In this document: positions 22,929 through 30,573 of the stretch, piece by piece
Position numbering within the stretch: the first letter of the stretch is position 1
How the letters are laid out: each line of letters begins with the position of its first letter
DNA from: an uncultured Ruminococcus sp.
GTDB lineage: Bacteria; Bacillota; Clostridia; Oscillospirales; Ruminococcaceae
Direction of reading: 5' to 3'
Length of the DNA: 33,143 nucleotides
NCBI GenBank assembly: GCA_900550695.1
Contig: URTF01000016.1
Coordinates: 1-33,143 of the forward strand
Position numbers and translations under genes: made by a program
Notes under the pieces: model-generated
What the model was told of the DNA's origin: nothing
What the model saw: only the letters and a program-made list of their open reading frames with translations
Databases searched by the model: none

Positions 22929-23802
22929 GTTTCTCTCCCCTTTCCTCCAGAATATTAAGTATCGTTTTTCCTATCGTTATGCCTGCAGTCGTTGGAGCAG
23001 TTTTGCCGGGAAGTGAGAGCAGCCAAAGCGTTCTTACGCCGATTTTTGATGCACTCTCAAAGTCGATCCCTCCGGGTTTTGATGCAAGGTCTATCACGGG
23101 ACAGCCTTTGCCTATCTTCCGCAGAAGATGTTCGTCAAGCAGCCGCACAGGGACTGTGTTGAACACTATCGTTGCCCTTTCAAGCTCCCTGCCGAGAGAT
23201 GCGATATCGGACGTCCTGCAGCCGTATATCTCCGCCCATGAGCGGTCGGAGCATTTCCGTGCGGCAACAGTTACTTCTGCGCTGAACCCCTGCAAAAGCT
23301 TTATGAGAGCCTTTGCGATGCGCCCCATTCCGATGATAAGTATTCTCTGCCCCATTATCGTTCGGTCGGTTTCCTCCATCGCTGCCTGCAGCGCACCCTC
23401 AGCCGTCGTTTCAGCGTTCATAACTGCGAACTCCTCACGCTCGGAATAATCTATGACAGTAAACCCCCGTTTTTCAAGCTTTTCCCTCATTCCCTCGGGA
23501 AATCTTCCGCCGAAAATGATACCGTTCCCGGCAACTGCAGCCGTGAGTGTTTCGATCGGGATCTTGCTTTCGGAATAAGGGCAGTTCACATTCTCACCGT
23601 CTATGCTCACGGGGAGCGGCAGTATAAGATAGTCCGCCTTTTCGTTCAGCGAGATAAGACTGCGGAAATTATGCACACCGCCGCTCATGCTTATGCCGTT
23701 GTCAAAACCTATCGTATTTACAAAGCAGCCGTTTTCCTCCAGAAATTCTGCAAGCTTTACAAAGCGCAGATCGCCGCCTGCAATAAGGATCCTTTTTTTC
23801 AT
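22921..23802 (-). CDS. dpaA: Dipicolinate synthase subunit A
   Basis: 293 aa, NAD(P)-binding subunit (SpoVFA). It opens with KKRILIAGGDLRFVKLAEFL, has GRFPEGMREKLEKRG, and the second Rossmann loop MGQRILIIGMGRIAKALIKL (about residues 150-170). The ATG at 23802 is chosen because relatives begin MKK.I.IAGGD and AAAGGA lies upstream; the reading frame is open further back to 23862. It overlaps dpaB. In Bacillus these genes sit with asd and dapG; here the pair stands alone. Their presence is the best evidence that the organism makes spores. Confidence 0.95.
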   Translation of the reverse strand: MKKRILIAGGDLRFVKLAEFLEENGCFVNTIGFDNGISMSGGVHNFRSLISLNEKADYLILPLPVSIDGENVNCPYSESKIPIETLTAAVAGNGIIFGGRFPEGMREKLEKRGFTVIDYSEREEFAVMNAETTAEGALQAAMEETDRTIMGQRILIIGMGRIAKALIKLLQGFSAEVTVAARKCSDRSWAEIYGCRTSDIASLGRELERATIVFNTVPVRLLDEHLLRKIGKGCPVIDLASKPGGIDFESASKIGVRTLWLLSLPGKTAPTTAGITIGKTILNILEERGEKLA

Positions 23803-23859
23803 TTTAAAGCATTCCTTTCTGTGTATGCCAGTGCAAAGCTGTATGGCTCTGCCTATAAC

Positions 23860-23887
23860 CATAATATGAAAAAAGTCCGACTGCTGT
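23860..23887 (-). promoter_or_regulatory. Possible sporulation sigma-K-type promoter of dpaAB
   Basis: On the reverse strand CATATTATG (23868-23860) is one base off the sigma-K -10 consensus CATANNNTA, with AC 17 bp upstream (23887-23886). Plausible for a mother-cell operon, but the motif is short. Confidence 0.35.
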
Positions 23888-23962
23888 TACACAAACCAAA
23901 TTTTTCTAAGGTTGCTCTAAGGTTCGGGTTTTATACTTTAAATCAAAGTTAAGCATAAGTTA

Positions 23963-24079
23963 ATACTAATTTTTAATCAAAGTGTAGACAAAAAATCGGC
24001 GCAAAAGCCATATAAAGCTGTTAAACAGCTACGAGCTTTTGCTTGATTTTTTGTACACTTTCAGTTTAAAATTTAGTAT
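23963..24079. repeat. ATACTAAT-ended palindromic repeat element, copy B (117 bp)
   Basis: It begins ATACTAATTTTTAATCAAAG and ends in TTTAGTAT; its two halves are inverted relative to each other around an AGCTGTTAAACAGCT centre. It is the same element as copy A in opposite orientation, and lies between divergent dpaA and the VTC operon. Confidence 0.8.
24051..24079 (+). promoter_or_regulatory. Outward promoter-like sequence in repeat copy B, into the VTC operon
   Basis: TTGTAC (24051-24056), 17 bp, TAGTAT (24074-24079), 19 bp before the first ATG of the operon. The same hexamers occur at the matching end of copy A. Confidence 0.45.
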
Positions 24080-24097
24080 AAATCTAACGAAAGGAAG

Positions 24098-24772
24098 ATG
24101 AAATTGGAGCAGAAATTCCGTCACGAATATAAACATTCGATAACCCCTGCCGATATGGCAACGCTCCGTATGCGGCTCTCCGCAGTTATGCGGCACGACA
24201 GCTTCACCGTCGGCGGAAAATATTTTATACGAAGTCTTTACTTCGACAATATTTTCGACAAGGCTTTGCTCGAAAAGCTCAACGGTGTTAATCAGCGTGA
24301 AAAGTTCCGTATCCGTTACTACAACGGCGACACGTCCTTTATCCGACTTGAAAAAAAGTCAAAGTTCGGAGGGCTTTCCTCAAAGCTGAGCGCACCGCTG
24401 ACATACGAACAGGCAGACCTGCTCGCACAGGAAATTCCCGTTCGTGACAGCAAAAACGAGCTTATCAACGAGCTTGCGTTCAAAATGGACACACAGCTTT
24501 TAAAACCGAAAACGATAGTCGACTACACCCGTGAGGCATTCGTTTATCCTGCTGGAAATGTCCGTGTAACGCTCGACTATGACATACGCACGGGAATGGA
24601 CTCAACCGAGCTTCTTGACCCGAACTGCGTGACCGTTCCATCGGGTGAGAACATTATCCTCGAAGTAAAATGGGACGAATATCTCCCCTCGGCGATAGAA
24701 CAAGCCGTCCAGCTCGGGAGCAGGCAGACCTCGTCCTTTTCCAAATACGCCGCCTGCCGTATCTACGGATAA
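24098..24772 (+). CDS. VTC-type polyphosphate polymerase domain protein
   Basis: 224 aa, consisting only of a VTC4-like triphosphate-tunnel domain. Seen are FRHEYKHSI near the start, RSLYFDNIFDKALLEKLNGV, REKFRIRYYNGD, IRLEKKSKFGGLSSK, and ILEVKWDEYLP near the end: alternating Arg/Lys and Glu residues that line the tunnel in this family. Yeast Vtc4 makes polyphosphate from ATP; the bacterial substrate is unproven. SPX and membrane parts are absent. The ATG at 24098 is close to AAAGG; a TTG at 24104 has better spacing and is an alternative. It heads an operon with a DUF4956 membrane protein and a CotH-type kinase. Confidence 0.88.
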   Translation: MKLEQKFRHEYKHSITPADMATLRMRLSAVMRHDSFTVGGKYFIRSLYFDNIFDKALLEKLNGVNQREKFRIRYYNGDTSFIRLEKKSKFGGLSSKLSAPLTYEQADLLAQEIPVRDSKNELINELAFKMDTQLLKPKTIVDYTREAFVYPAGNVRVTLDYDIRTGMDSTELLDPNCVTVPSGENIILEVKWDEYLPSAIEQAVQLGSRQTSSFSKYAACRIYG

Positions 24773-24800
24773 ACATACTATCATAAAGGAGTAATAAACA

Positions 24801-25472
24801 ATGACCTTCAACGATATTTTTAAATCAAGCTTTCTCGAAAATGTTACAAGCGTGAGCCTGCTCGATATGGCAATTTCGCTCGTGCTGGCATTCGGACTCG
24901 GACTTTTCATCTTCTTCGTTTATAAAAAGACCTACTCGGGAGTGATGTATTCCTCGGGCTTCGGCGTAACGCTCATTGCGCTTACGATGATAACCAACCT
25001 TGTTATCCTTGCCGTGACTTCAAACGTTGTTCTTTCTCTCGGTATGGTCGGCGCACTTTCCATCGTCCGTTTCCGCACGGCTATAAAAGAACCGCTCGAT
25101 ATCGCATTCCTCTTCTGGTCGATAGCCGCTGGCATCGTCCTCGCCGCAGGAATGATACCTCTCGCCGTTATCGGCAGTATCATCATCGGCGCAGTCCTTA
25201 TCATCTTCGTAAATAAAAAAGCACACATCAATCCTTATATTGCCGTTATCAAGTGCGACAGCCACGAAAGCGAAGCCGCCACTCACGAATTTCTCACCAA
25301 GCAGACACAGCGCTGCACCGTCAAGAGCAAGACCGCTGTAAACGGCGCAGTTGAAGTCAACTACGAAATCCGCCTTAAGGACGACAACACCGACTTCGTG
25401 AATATCCTCTCCGAGATGAACGGCGTCCAAAGTGCTGTCCTTGTAAGCTTCAACGGCGAATATATGGGATAA
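24801..25472 (+). CDS. DUF4956 membrane protein
   Basis: 223 aa. Four or five hydrophobic spans lie in residues 18-140, with the conserved DUF4956 loop GALSIVRFRTAIKEPLDIAF between them. A soluble C-terminal domain of about 80 residues follows (beta-alpha-beta, with NPYIAVIKCDSHESEA and GVQSAVLVSFNGEYMG), like a small ACT-type or ferredoxin-like fold. AAAGGAG precedes the ATG. It lies 28 bp after the VTC gene and 16 bp before the CotH gene. Its fixed association with VTC-domain proteins suggests a membrane partner or channel for the polymerase, which is inference. Confidence 0.88.
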   Translation: MTFNDIFKSSFLENVTSVSLLDMAISLVLAFGLGLFIFFVYKKTYSGVMYSSGFGVTLIALTMITNLVILAVTSNVVLSLGMVGALSIVRFRTAIKEPLDIAFLFWSIAAGIVLAAGMIPLAVIGSIIIGAVLIIFVNKKAHINPYIAVIKCDSHESEAATHEFLTKQTQRCTVKSKTAVNGAVEVNYEIRLKDDNTDFVNILSEMNGVQSAVLVSFNGEYMG

Positions 25473-25488
25473 ACAGGGAGAAAAAACA

Positions 25489-27711
25489 ATGTCAACAAGC
25501 AAACACTTTAACAGAATATGCGCCGCTGTAATGGTTCTGTGTCTTGCCGTCACGCTTATGCTCTGCTTCCCCAACGCTGTCGGGATCCAAGCCGCATCAA
25601 CAACGCTCGGCTATGAATCACGGCTTTTCGATACATCTTATGTACACTCCATTGACATCGTTATGAACGATTGGGACAGCTTTGTTGAAAACTGCGAAAG
25701 CGAGGAATACTCCTCCTGCGCAGTTGTTATCGACGGCGAAAGCTACAAAAACATTGCTATCCGTGCAAAGGGAAACACCTCGCTGAGCCAAGTTGCAAAC
25801 TACGGCAGCGACCGCTACAGCTTCAAGCTTGAATTCGACCATTACAGCGATGCAACGACCTACCACGGTCTTGACAAGCTTTGCCTTAATAATATAATCC
25901 AAGACAACACCTATATGAAAGACTATCTTTGCTACACGATGATGAACTATGCAGGTGTAAGCTCTCCGCTTTGCAGTTTTGCGTATATCACCGTCAACGG
26001 CGAGGACTGGGGACTGTATCTTGCCGTTGAGGCGGTCGAGGACAGCTTTCTCGAACGCAATTATGACAGCACGGGCAACCTTTACAAGCCCGACAGTATG
26101 TCAATGGGCGGCGGCAGAGGAAACGGAAAAGACTTCGATCAGGACGATTTCGATTTCAGCAAATCTGACAAGTCCAACACCGAAAATGACACCTCGGACA
26201 GCACAGAAACTTCGCCAAAAAACAATTTTCAGCTGCCGCAAATGGGCAATTCCGGCGGCGGAAAGGGGAATAATGGCGGCTTCGGCGGCATGGGTTCGGA
26301 CGATGTGAAGCTTATCTACACCGATGATGATTTCGACAGCTACGAGAACATTTTCGACAGCGCAAAGACCGATATAACCGACTCCGACAAAACTCGGCTC
26401 ATAAATTCGCTCAAAGTTCTGAACTCGGACGATGCGGCTTCGGCTGTTGATGTCGATGCGGTGATAAAATATTTTGCCGTTCACAATTTCGTCTGCAATT
26501 TCGACAGCTACACAGGCTCGATGATACACAATTATTATCTATACGAAAAAGACGGCATTTTATCGATGATACCTTGGGATTACAATCTCGCTTTCGGCGG
26601 CTTTGTCGGCGGCAGCGACAGCACTTCGATGATAAATTACCCTATCGACTCACCCGTTTCGGGCGGCGATACAGATTCACGTCCTATGCTCGCCTGGATA
26701 TTCGCCAATGAGGAATACACCGAGCTTTACCACGAAGCTCTTTCCGAATTCATCGCAAATTATTTCGAGAGCGGATATTTTGAGGAAGAAATTGACCGTG
26801 TGACCGCACTTATCTCACCCTATGTCGAAAAAGACACGACAAAATTCTGCACCTATGATGAGTTCACCGAGGGCGCTGTCGCACTCAAGGAATTCTGCAC
26901 TCTCCGTGCGGAAAGCGTAAGAGGTCAGCTTGACGGAACTATCCCCTCCACCTCCGATGCACAGTCCGAGGACAGCTCAGCACTCATAAGCGGCTCGTCC
27001 GTAAGCATAAGCGCAATGGGTTCGATGAACGGCGGCGGAATGGGCGGCGGCAGGCAGGACGGCGGTTTCGGCATTCCTCCGAACGGAAATTTCGGTGATC
27101 TAAACGGAACTCCGCCCGAAATGCCGAATTCCGATAATTCGGACGGTCAGATGCCAAGCTTTGACGGCGATCCTCCCGAACCTCCGAACGGTGAAGCACC
27201 GAGCGGAGATGCTCCTCAGCCGCCGACAAACAGTGACACTTCGGGCAATACTTCATCGGACGAACCGCAGACAAACGGTTCCTCCGATGACACTGGAAAA
27301 GCTGAAACTACCGTTCCCGAACAGAATGAACAAACCGCCGCTCCATCGGACGGCACTAACGCTCCCGAACCTCCGAACGGCGAGGCTTCACAGCCTGCAC
27401 AGGATGAAGCTTCTTCCGATAATACATCAAATGACAGCTCCGAAAATTCCGATACATCGGCTGCCGAGAATAATAATATTGGCACAGACAAGTCCTCCGA
27501 CCGCTCCGAAAACTCGGTCAACCCCTCGCCGAAGCAGGACAGCGATCGGAGTACCGCCGATGAAAACAGCAGCCAAAACCGTCCGCAGATTCCGTCCGAC
27601 AGCAGTTCGTCCGCTTCGTCAGACACAAAAACGGCAGTGCTTCTCTGCATTTCCGCAGGTGCTTTGATAGCTGCGATACTGCTCACGAAGATTTTTAAGG
27701 ATAGGATATGA
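25489..27711 (+). CDS. CotH-kinase-family surface protein with long Ser/Pro/Asn/Asp-rich tail
   Basis: 740 aa. A signal peptide (about 1-36) leads into the CotH kinase domain (about 45-470): NIAIRAKGNTSL, RYSFKLEFDHY, GEDWGLYLAVEAVEDSFL, and PWDYNLAFGG with Asp364, the likely metal-binding residue. A Gly/Ser/Asp-rich stretch (about 204-268) is inserted within the domain. Residues about 485-715 are low-complexity (Ser, Pro, Asn, Asp, Gly) and hold two near-copies of PEPPNGEA. A C-terminal membrane span (about 715-735) with a basic end anchors it. CotH of Bacillus phosphorylates spore coat proteins. Here the kinase is probably displayed outside the membrane. GGGAG precedes the ATG. Confidence 0.9.
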   Translation: MSTSKHFNRICAAVMVLCLAVTLMLCFPNAVGIQAASTTLGYESRLFDTSYVHSIDIVMNDWDSFVENCESEEYSSCAVVIDGESYKNIAIRAKGNTSLSQVANYGSDRYSFKLEFDHYSDATTYHGLDKLCLNNIIQDNTYMKDYLCYTMMNYAGVSSPLCSFAYITVNGEDWGLYLAVEAVEDSFLERNYDSTGNLYKPDSMSMGGGRGNGKDFDQDDFDFSKSDKSNTENDTSDSTETSPKNNFQLPQMGNSGGGKGNNGGFGGMGSDDVKLIYTDDDFDSYENIFDSAKTDITDSDKTRLINSLKVLNSDDAASAVDVDAVIKYFAVHNFVCNFDSYTGSMIHNYYLYEKDGILSMIPWDYNLAFGGFVGGSDSTSMINYPIDSPVSGGDTDSRPMLAWIFANEEYTELYHEALSEFIANYFESGYFEEEIDRVTALISPYVEKDTTKFCTYDEFTEGAVALKEFCTLRAESVRGQLDGTIPSTSDAQSEDSSALISGSSVSISAMGSMNGGGMGGGRQDGGFGIPPNGNFGDLNGTPPEMPNSDNSDGQMPSFDGDPPEPPNGEAPSGDAPQPPTNSDTSGNTSSDEPQTNGSSDDTGKAETTVPEQNEQTAAPSDGTNAPEPPNGEASQPAQDEASSDNTSNDSSENSDTSAAENNNIGTDKSSDRSENSVNPSPKQDSDRSTADENSSQNRPQIPSDSSSSASSDTKTAVLLCISAGALIAAILLTKIFKDRI

Positions 27712-28249
27712 GCTGTTTCAAAGATGTTACTGTTATGAACGATACATTGATTAAATTCTACCCAACACCTTTTCCATGATTTCTTATTCCTATCCCATAG
27801 CCGTTCAAATGTTGTCGGCTTAAAACGCTCGTCGCTTCGCTCCTCACGTTTATTCGCCGAGGATAGTTTGGTTTAGGAAAATAGAATTGGCGCAATTCAC
27901 ATTTTTGGGATTTACGAAATTTATTTCTCATATTTCGTTTTCCCTTTTTGATGTGAATTGCGCCTATTTATTTGTTACCGATTACGCTTATCGCAGCAAT
28001 GCATTAGCTGTCTGTTTAGAGTATTTCGCTTCTGCTAAAGGTCAAATTGACCTGCGACAAGGGACGCTGTTTCCTTGACCCCTGCCACCCTTTAAACAAA
28101 GCGAAATTCTTTCAGAATTAACGTAAACTTTAATTTTGTGCAACTTTTTTCTATAATATACTTTTTCAACAGACTGAGCATAAACCTTGGTATGTGCATC
28201 ACTTCCTGTTCAAAGTGTTTACAATTTGATATCAAAATGCCCTGAACTA
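27712..28249. repeat. Gene-free region with a large hairpin and dispersed repeats
   Basis: 27889-27902 and 27951-27964 form a perfect 14-bp stem (GGCGCAATTCACAT), with weaker inner pairing including ACGAAAT with ATTTCGT. Downstream lies a diverged copy of the window-edge repeat (about 28061-28131), then the 56-bp repeat 28121-28176, found inverted at 33087-33142. I find no convincing gene. Confidence 0.7.
28121..28176 (+). repeat. 56-bp repeat, left copy of an inverted pair
   Basis: It begins ACGTAAACTTTAATTTTG and ends TTTTTCAACAGACTG. The reverse complement at 33087-33142 differs at one base (28152). The pair flanks the three transglutaminase-like genes and deoB. Confidence 0.85.
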
Positions 28250-28278
28250 TTGAATTTCAGAGCTTTGTATGGTAAACT
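28250..28278 (+). promoter_or_regulatory. Candidate promoter of the transglutaminase cluster
   Basis: TTGAAT (28250-28255), 17 bp, TAAACT (28273-28278), about 80 bp before the first gene. TATTAT at 28280 is an alternative -10 without a good -35. Confidence 0.4.
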
Positions 28279-28359
28279 TTATTATAGATGACCTATAGAA
28301 AAAAGAAAGCCGGATTTCCGGCATAATGTGGAAGAACAAAAAAACAAAAGGAGCAGAAA

Positions 28360-29634
28360 TTGAAGAAAAAAACTCTGATCGGGCGGCTCTGCGGCTTGTT
28401 TCTGGCTGCGGTGACTGTTTTTTCCGTTTCGGGGACGGCTGTTTACGCTGATTACAAGGCGGCGACGCTCTCCGATGCAAAGAAGGGACTGCCGCTTTTT
28501 TATTCGTCGCTCTCCCCCGATGAGCAGAATATATATGTTCATCTCCGTCAGGGCGTTATGAACAACAGCGAAAAGATAAGCACTATCGCACTGAAAAATG
28601 CTGACAGCTATAATGCGATATGCGAGCTTATGCTTTACAACGATGACCTTGCTTTCAACCTCGGCGGAATATCCGCTGAATCCACTGCGGCAGGTACAAC
28701 ATTTACTCCGACCTATGCGATAGATAATTTCACCTACAGCATAATGCTTGACGAAATGGAGAAAAAAGCCGAAAAGATAGCAAAAAAGGCTCGGCGCATC
28801 GGGGACGAATACAGCCGCATCGTTTATATCCATGATGAGATAGCCGAAAACTGTGAATATTTCCTTGAAAGCGACCCCGAGGCTTATATCGGCTACACGC
28901 ACTATGCCTACGGCGCTCTTGTTGAAGGAAGAGCCGTATGTCAGGGTTACAGTGCGGCTTTCTCGTATGTCTGCAGGCTGTCGGGCATACAGTGCATAAC
29001 CGTTCTCGGCACTTCAAGAGGAGTAAGTCACAGCTGGAACAAGGTGCTTTGCGATAACAAATGGTACAATGTTGACATTACATGGGACGACTCTGTTTCA
29101 AACTTCAGGGACAATCTGACGTGGGATTATTTCATGCTGTCCGATATGGATATTGCGAAGGATCACACTGCCAAGCCGCTTGCGGGAACATATTATCCTG
29201 CGGACGAAACGAGAGATTATTATGTTGAGAGTGAGCTTTGTGCGGAAAACAACTCCGATGCGATGAAAATGCTCGAAAAGCTTCTCACGGCCGAAGCGGA
29301 AACGGGCGGCTTGTCCGCAACGATAAAGCTTGCTGACAGCAGGGCGTACAGAAATTTCATTAACCATATCGAATACAGCGACCGTGCGGCAATGAAAAAG
29401 CTGCTCGGAAGGGTGAAAAAAACGTCGGGAGCGGCACTGAAAACGAATTCAGTGTGGTATTTTTCCGACCCCGAGCAGAGGACGGTAACGGCTGTGCTTG
29501 TTTACGAGGGTTCGGCAATAAGCGATTATTTCAATTATCCCGAGCTTATAGAAGAAGATGATCTTAAGAACTATAAAAATTTGGGTCTTAAAACAGACAT
29601 ACCCGAAACGAAAGAGGAGGCGGCGAAAAAATGA
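28360..29634 (+). CDS. Secreted transglutaminase-like cysteine protein 1
   Basis: 424 aa. The TTG start is supported by AAAAGGAG seven bases upstream and by the signal peptide it gives (basic residues, LFLAAVTVFSVSGTAVYA). A transglutaminase-like core near residues 155-245 carries Cys194 (RAVCQGY), His224 (SHSWNKV) and Asp239 (NVDITWDD), the full catalytic triad of this papain-like fold. The flanking regions (30-150 and 270-424) do not match a family I know. It may cleave or cross-link peptides at the cell surface. Its stop overlaps the next gene (ATGA), so the paralogues are co-translated. Confidence 0.88.
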   Translation: MKKKTLIGRLCGLFLAAVTVFSVSGTAVYADYKAATLSDAKKGLPLFYSSLSPDEQNIYVHLRQGVMNNSEKISTIALKNADSYNAICELMLYNDDLAFNLGGISAESTAAGTTFTPTYAIDNFTYSIMLDEMEKKAEKIAKKARRIGDEYSRIVYIHDEIAENCEYFLESDPEAYIGYTHYAYGALVEGRAVCQGYSAAFSYVCRLSGIQCITVLGTSRGVSHSWNKVLCDNKWYNVDITWDDSVSNFRDNLTWDYFMLSDMDIAKDHTAKPLAGTYYPADETRDYYVESELCAENNSDAMKMLEKLLTAEAETGGLSATIKLADSRAYRNFINHIEYSDRAAMKKLLGRVKKTSGAALKTNSVWYFSDPEQRTVTAVLVYEGSAISDYFNYPELIEEDDLKNYKNLGLKTDIPETKEEAAKK

Positions 29635-30509
29635 ATATCACAAGCAGGATTTTAGCTGCCGCAGCGGCGATCGCAATGGTCGGAACGCTTTCCGCTTTCA
29701 GAGTATCGGCAGATACCTGCGCCGAAAGCCTTGCACGAACAGAGATCGGCGCACCTTTGCAGCCTGCACAGCCTGTACAGAGATCGGCTGACGAGGTCAT
29801 GCTCCCGTATCAGTACGATGGGCTTTCAACGCAGGCACAGAGATGCTATCGGGATATCCGAAAGGCTGTTCTTGCGCATAAGAACTCCGTTAAAATTTCA
29901 TCAAGAATAAGTGAAAAGACTCTTCTCGGCATTGCCGATATACTTTGCTGTCAGGATCCGCTCACATTCGGAACGGTCAGCATCGAATACAACGGGATAA
30001 GCACGGATAATGCTTATGCAAGGCTGATCTATCCGAACACAAAGGGCGTTGACGAAAGCGTTTCGAGTCAGGTCGCAAAGGAGGCTGACAAGGTCATTGC
30101 TGCATTTGCACCCGAGGCGGACGCTTATGCAAAGCTGCTTGCCGTCCACGATCATATCACGGCGGTCGCACAGGTCGATGATTCCGAGCCGAATTCATAT
30201 TCAAAGGCGGCTTACGGACCGCTCGTTATCGGAAAGGCAGTTTCCGACGGCTATGCTTATGCGTTCCAGTATATATGTATCAGGGCAGGACTTACTTCGA
30301 TAACTGTTGCGGGAACGGACGCTGACGGAAATGCACATACATGGAACAAGGTAAAGATCGGTGATGAATGGTACAACGTTGACTGTGCGGCGGACGATAT
30401 CAGCGGCGGTTACGGGTATTTCATGGTCAGCGATGACATAATGGGTCAGACCTACACTGAAAACAGCAGCAAGGATTATCCTTCTGCAAAGAACAATTAC
30501 AACAAATGA
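29631..30509 (+). CDS. Secreted transglutaminase-like protein 2, catalytic Cys replaced by Ser
   Basis: 292 aa with a signal peptide (about 1-25, ending FRVSA). The core aligns with its neighbours: LLAVHDHITAVAQVDD, YGPLVIGKAVSDGYAYAF, AHTWNKVKIGDEWYNVDCAADD. At the catalytic Cys position stands Ser205 (codon TCC, 30243-30245), while the His and Asp are kept. The TWDD that follows the Asp in both neighbours reads AADD, and the ~130-residue C-terminal part of the neighbours is missing. GAGGAGG precedes the ATG. It is probably a binding pseudoenzyme, or a Ser-based enzyme; a structural or regulatory partner of the flanking paralogues is likely. Confidence 0.85.
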   Translation: MNITSRILAAAAAIAMVGTLSAFRVSADTCAESLARTEIGAPLQPAQPVQRSADEVMLPYQYDGLSTQAQRCYRDIRKAVLAHKNSVKISSRISEKTLLGIADILCCQDPLTFGTVSIEYNGISTDNAYARLIYPNTKGVDESVSSQVAKEADKVIAAFAPEADAYAKLLAVHDHITAVAQVDDSEPNSYSKAAYGPLVIGKAVSDGYAYAFQYICIRAGLTSITVAGTDADGNAHTWNKVKIGDEWYNVDCAADDISGGYGYFMVSDDIMGQTYTENSSKDYPSAKNNYNK

Positions 30510-30573
30510 ATCCGACCGTGCAGAGCTGCTTTGTACGGTGTTGTTCAATATAAATAAAGGGGGATATTTTCAA

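Noticed and set aside
27161..27686. Open frames on both strands within the CotH tail
   Set aside because: They arise from the biased, repetitive codons of the low-complexity tail and have no start signals.
27887..28078. Short forward open frame before the transglutaminase cluster
   Set aside because: It is formed from the two arms of the large hairpin and adjacent repeat DNA.
28309..28322. GCCGGATTTCCGGC as a terminator
   Set aside because: The stem is only five base pairs, has no T run and lies just before a gene start.
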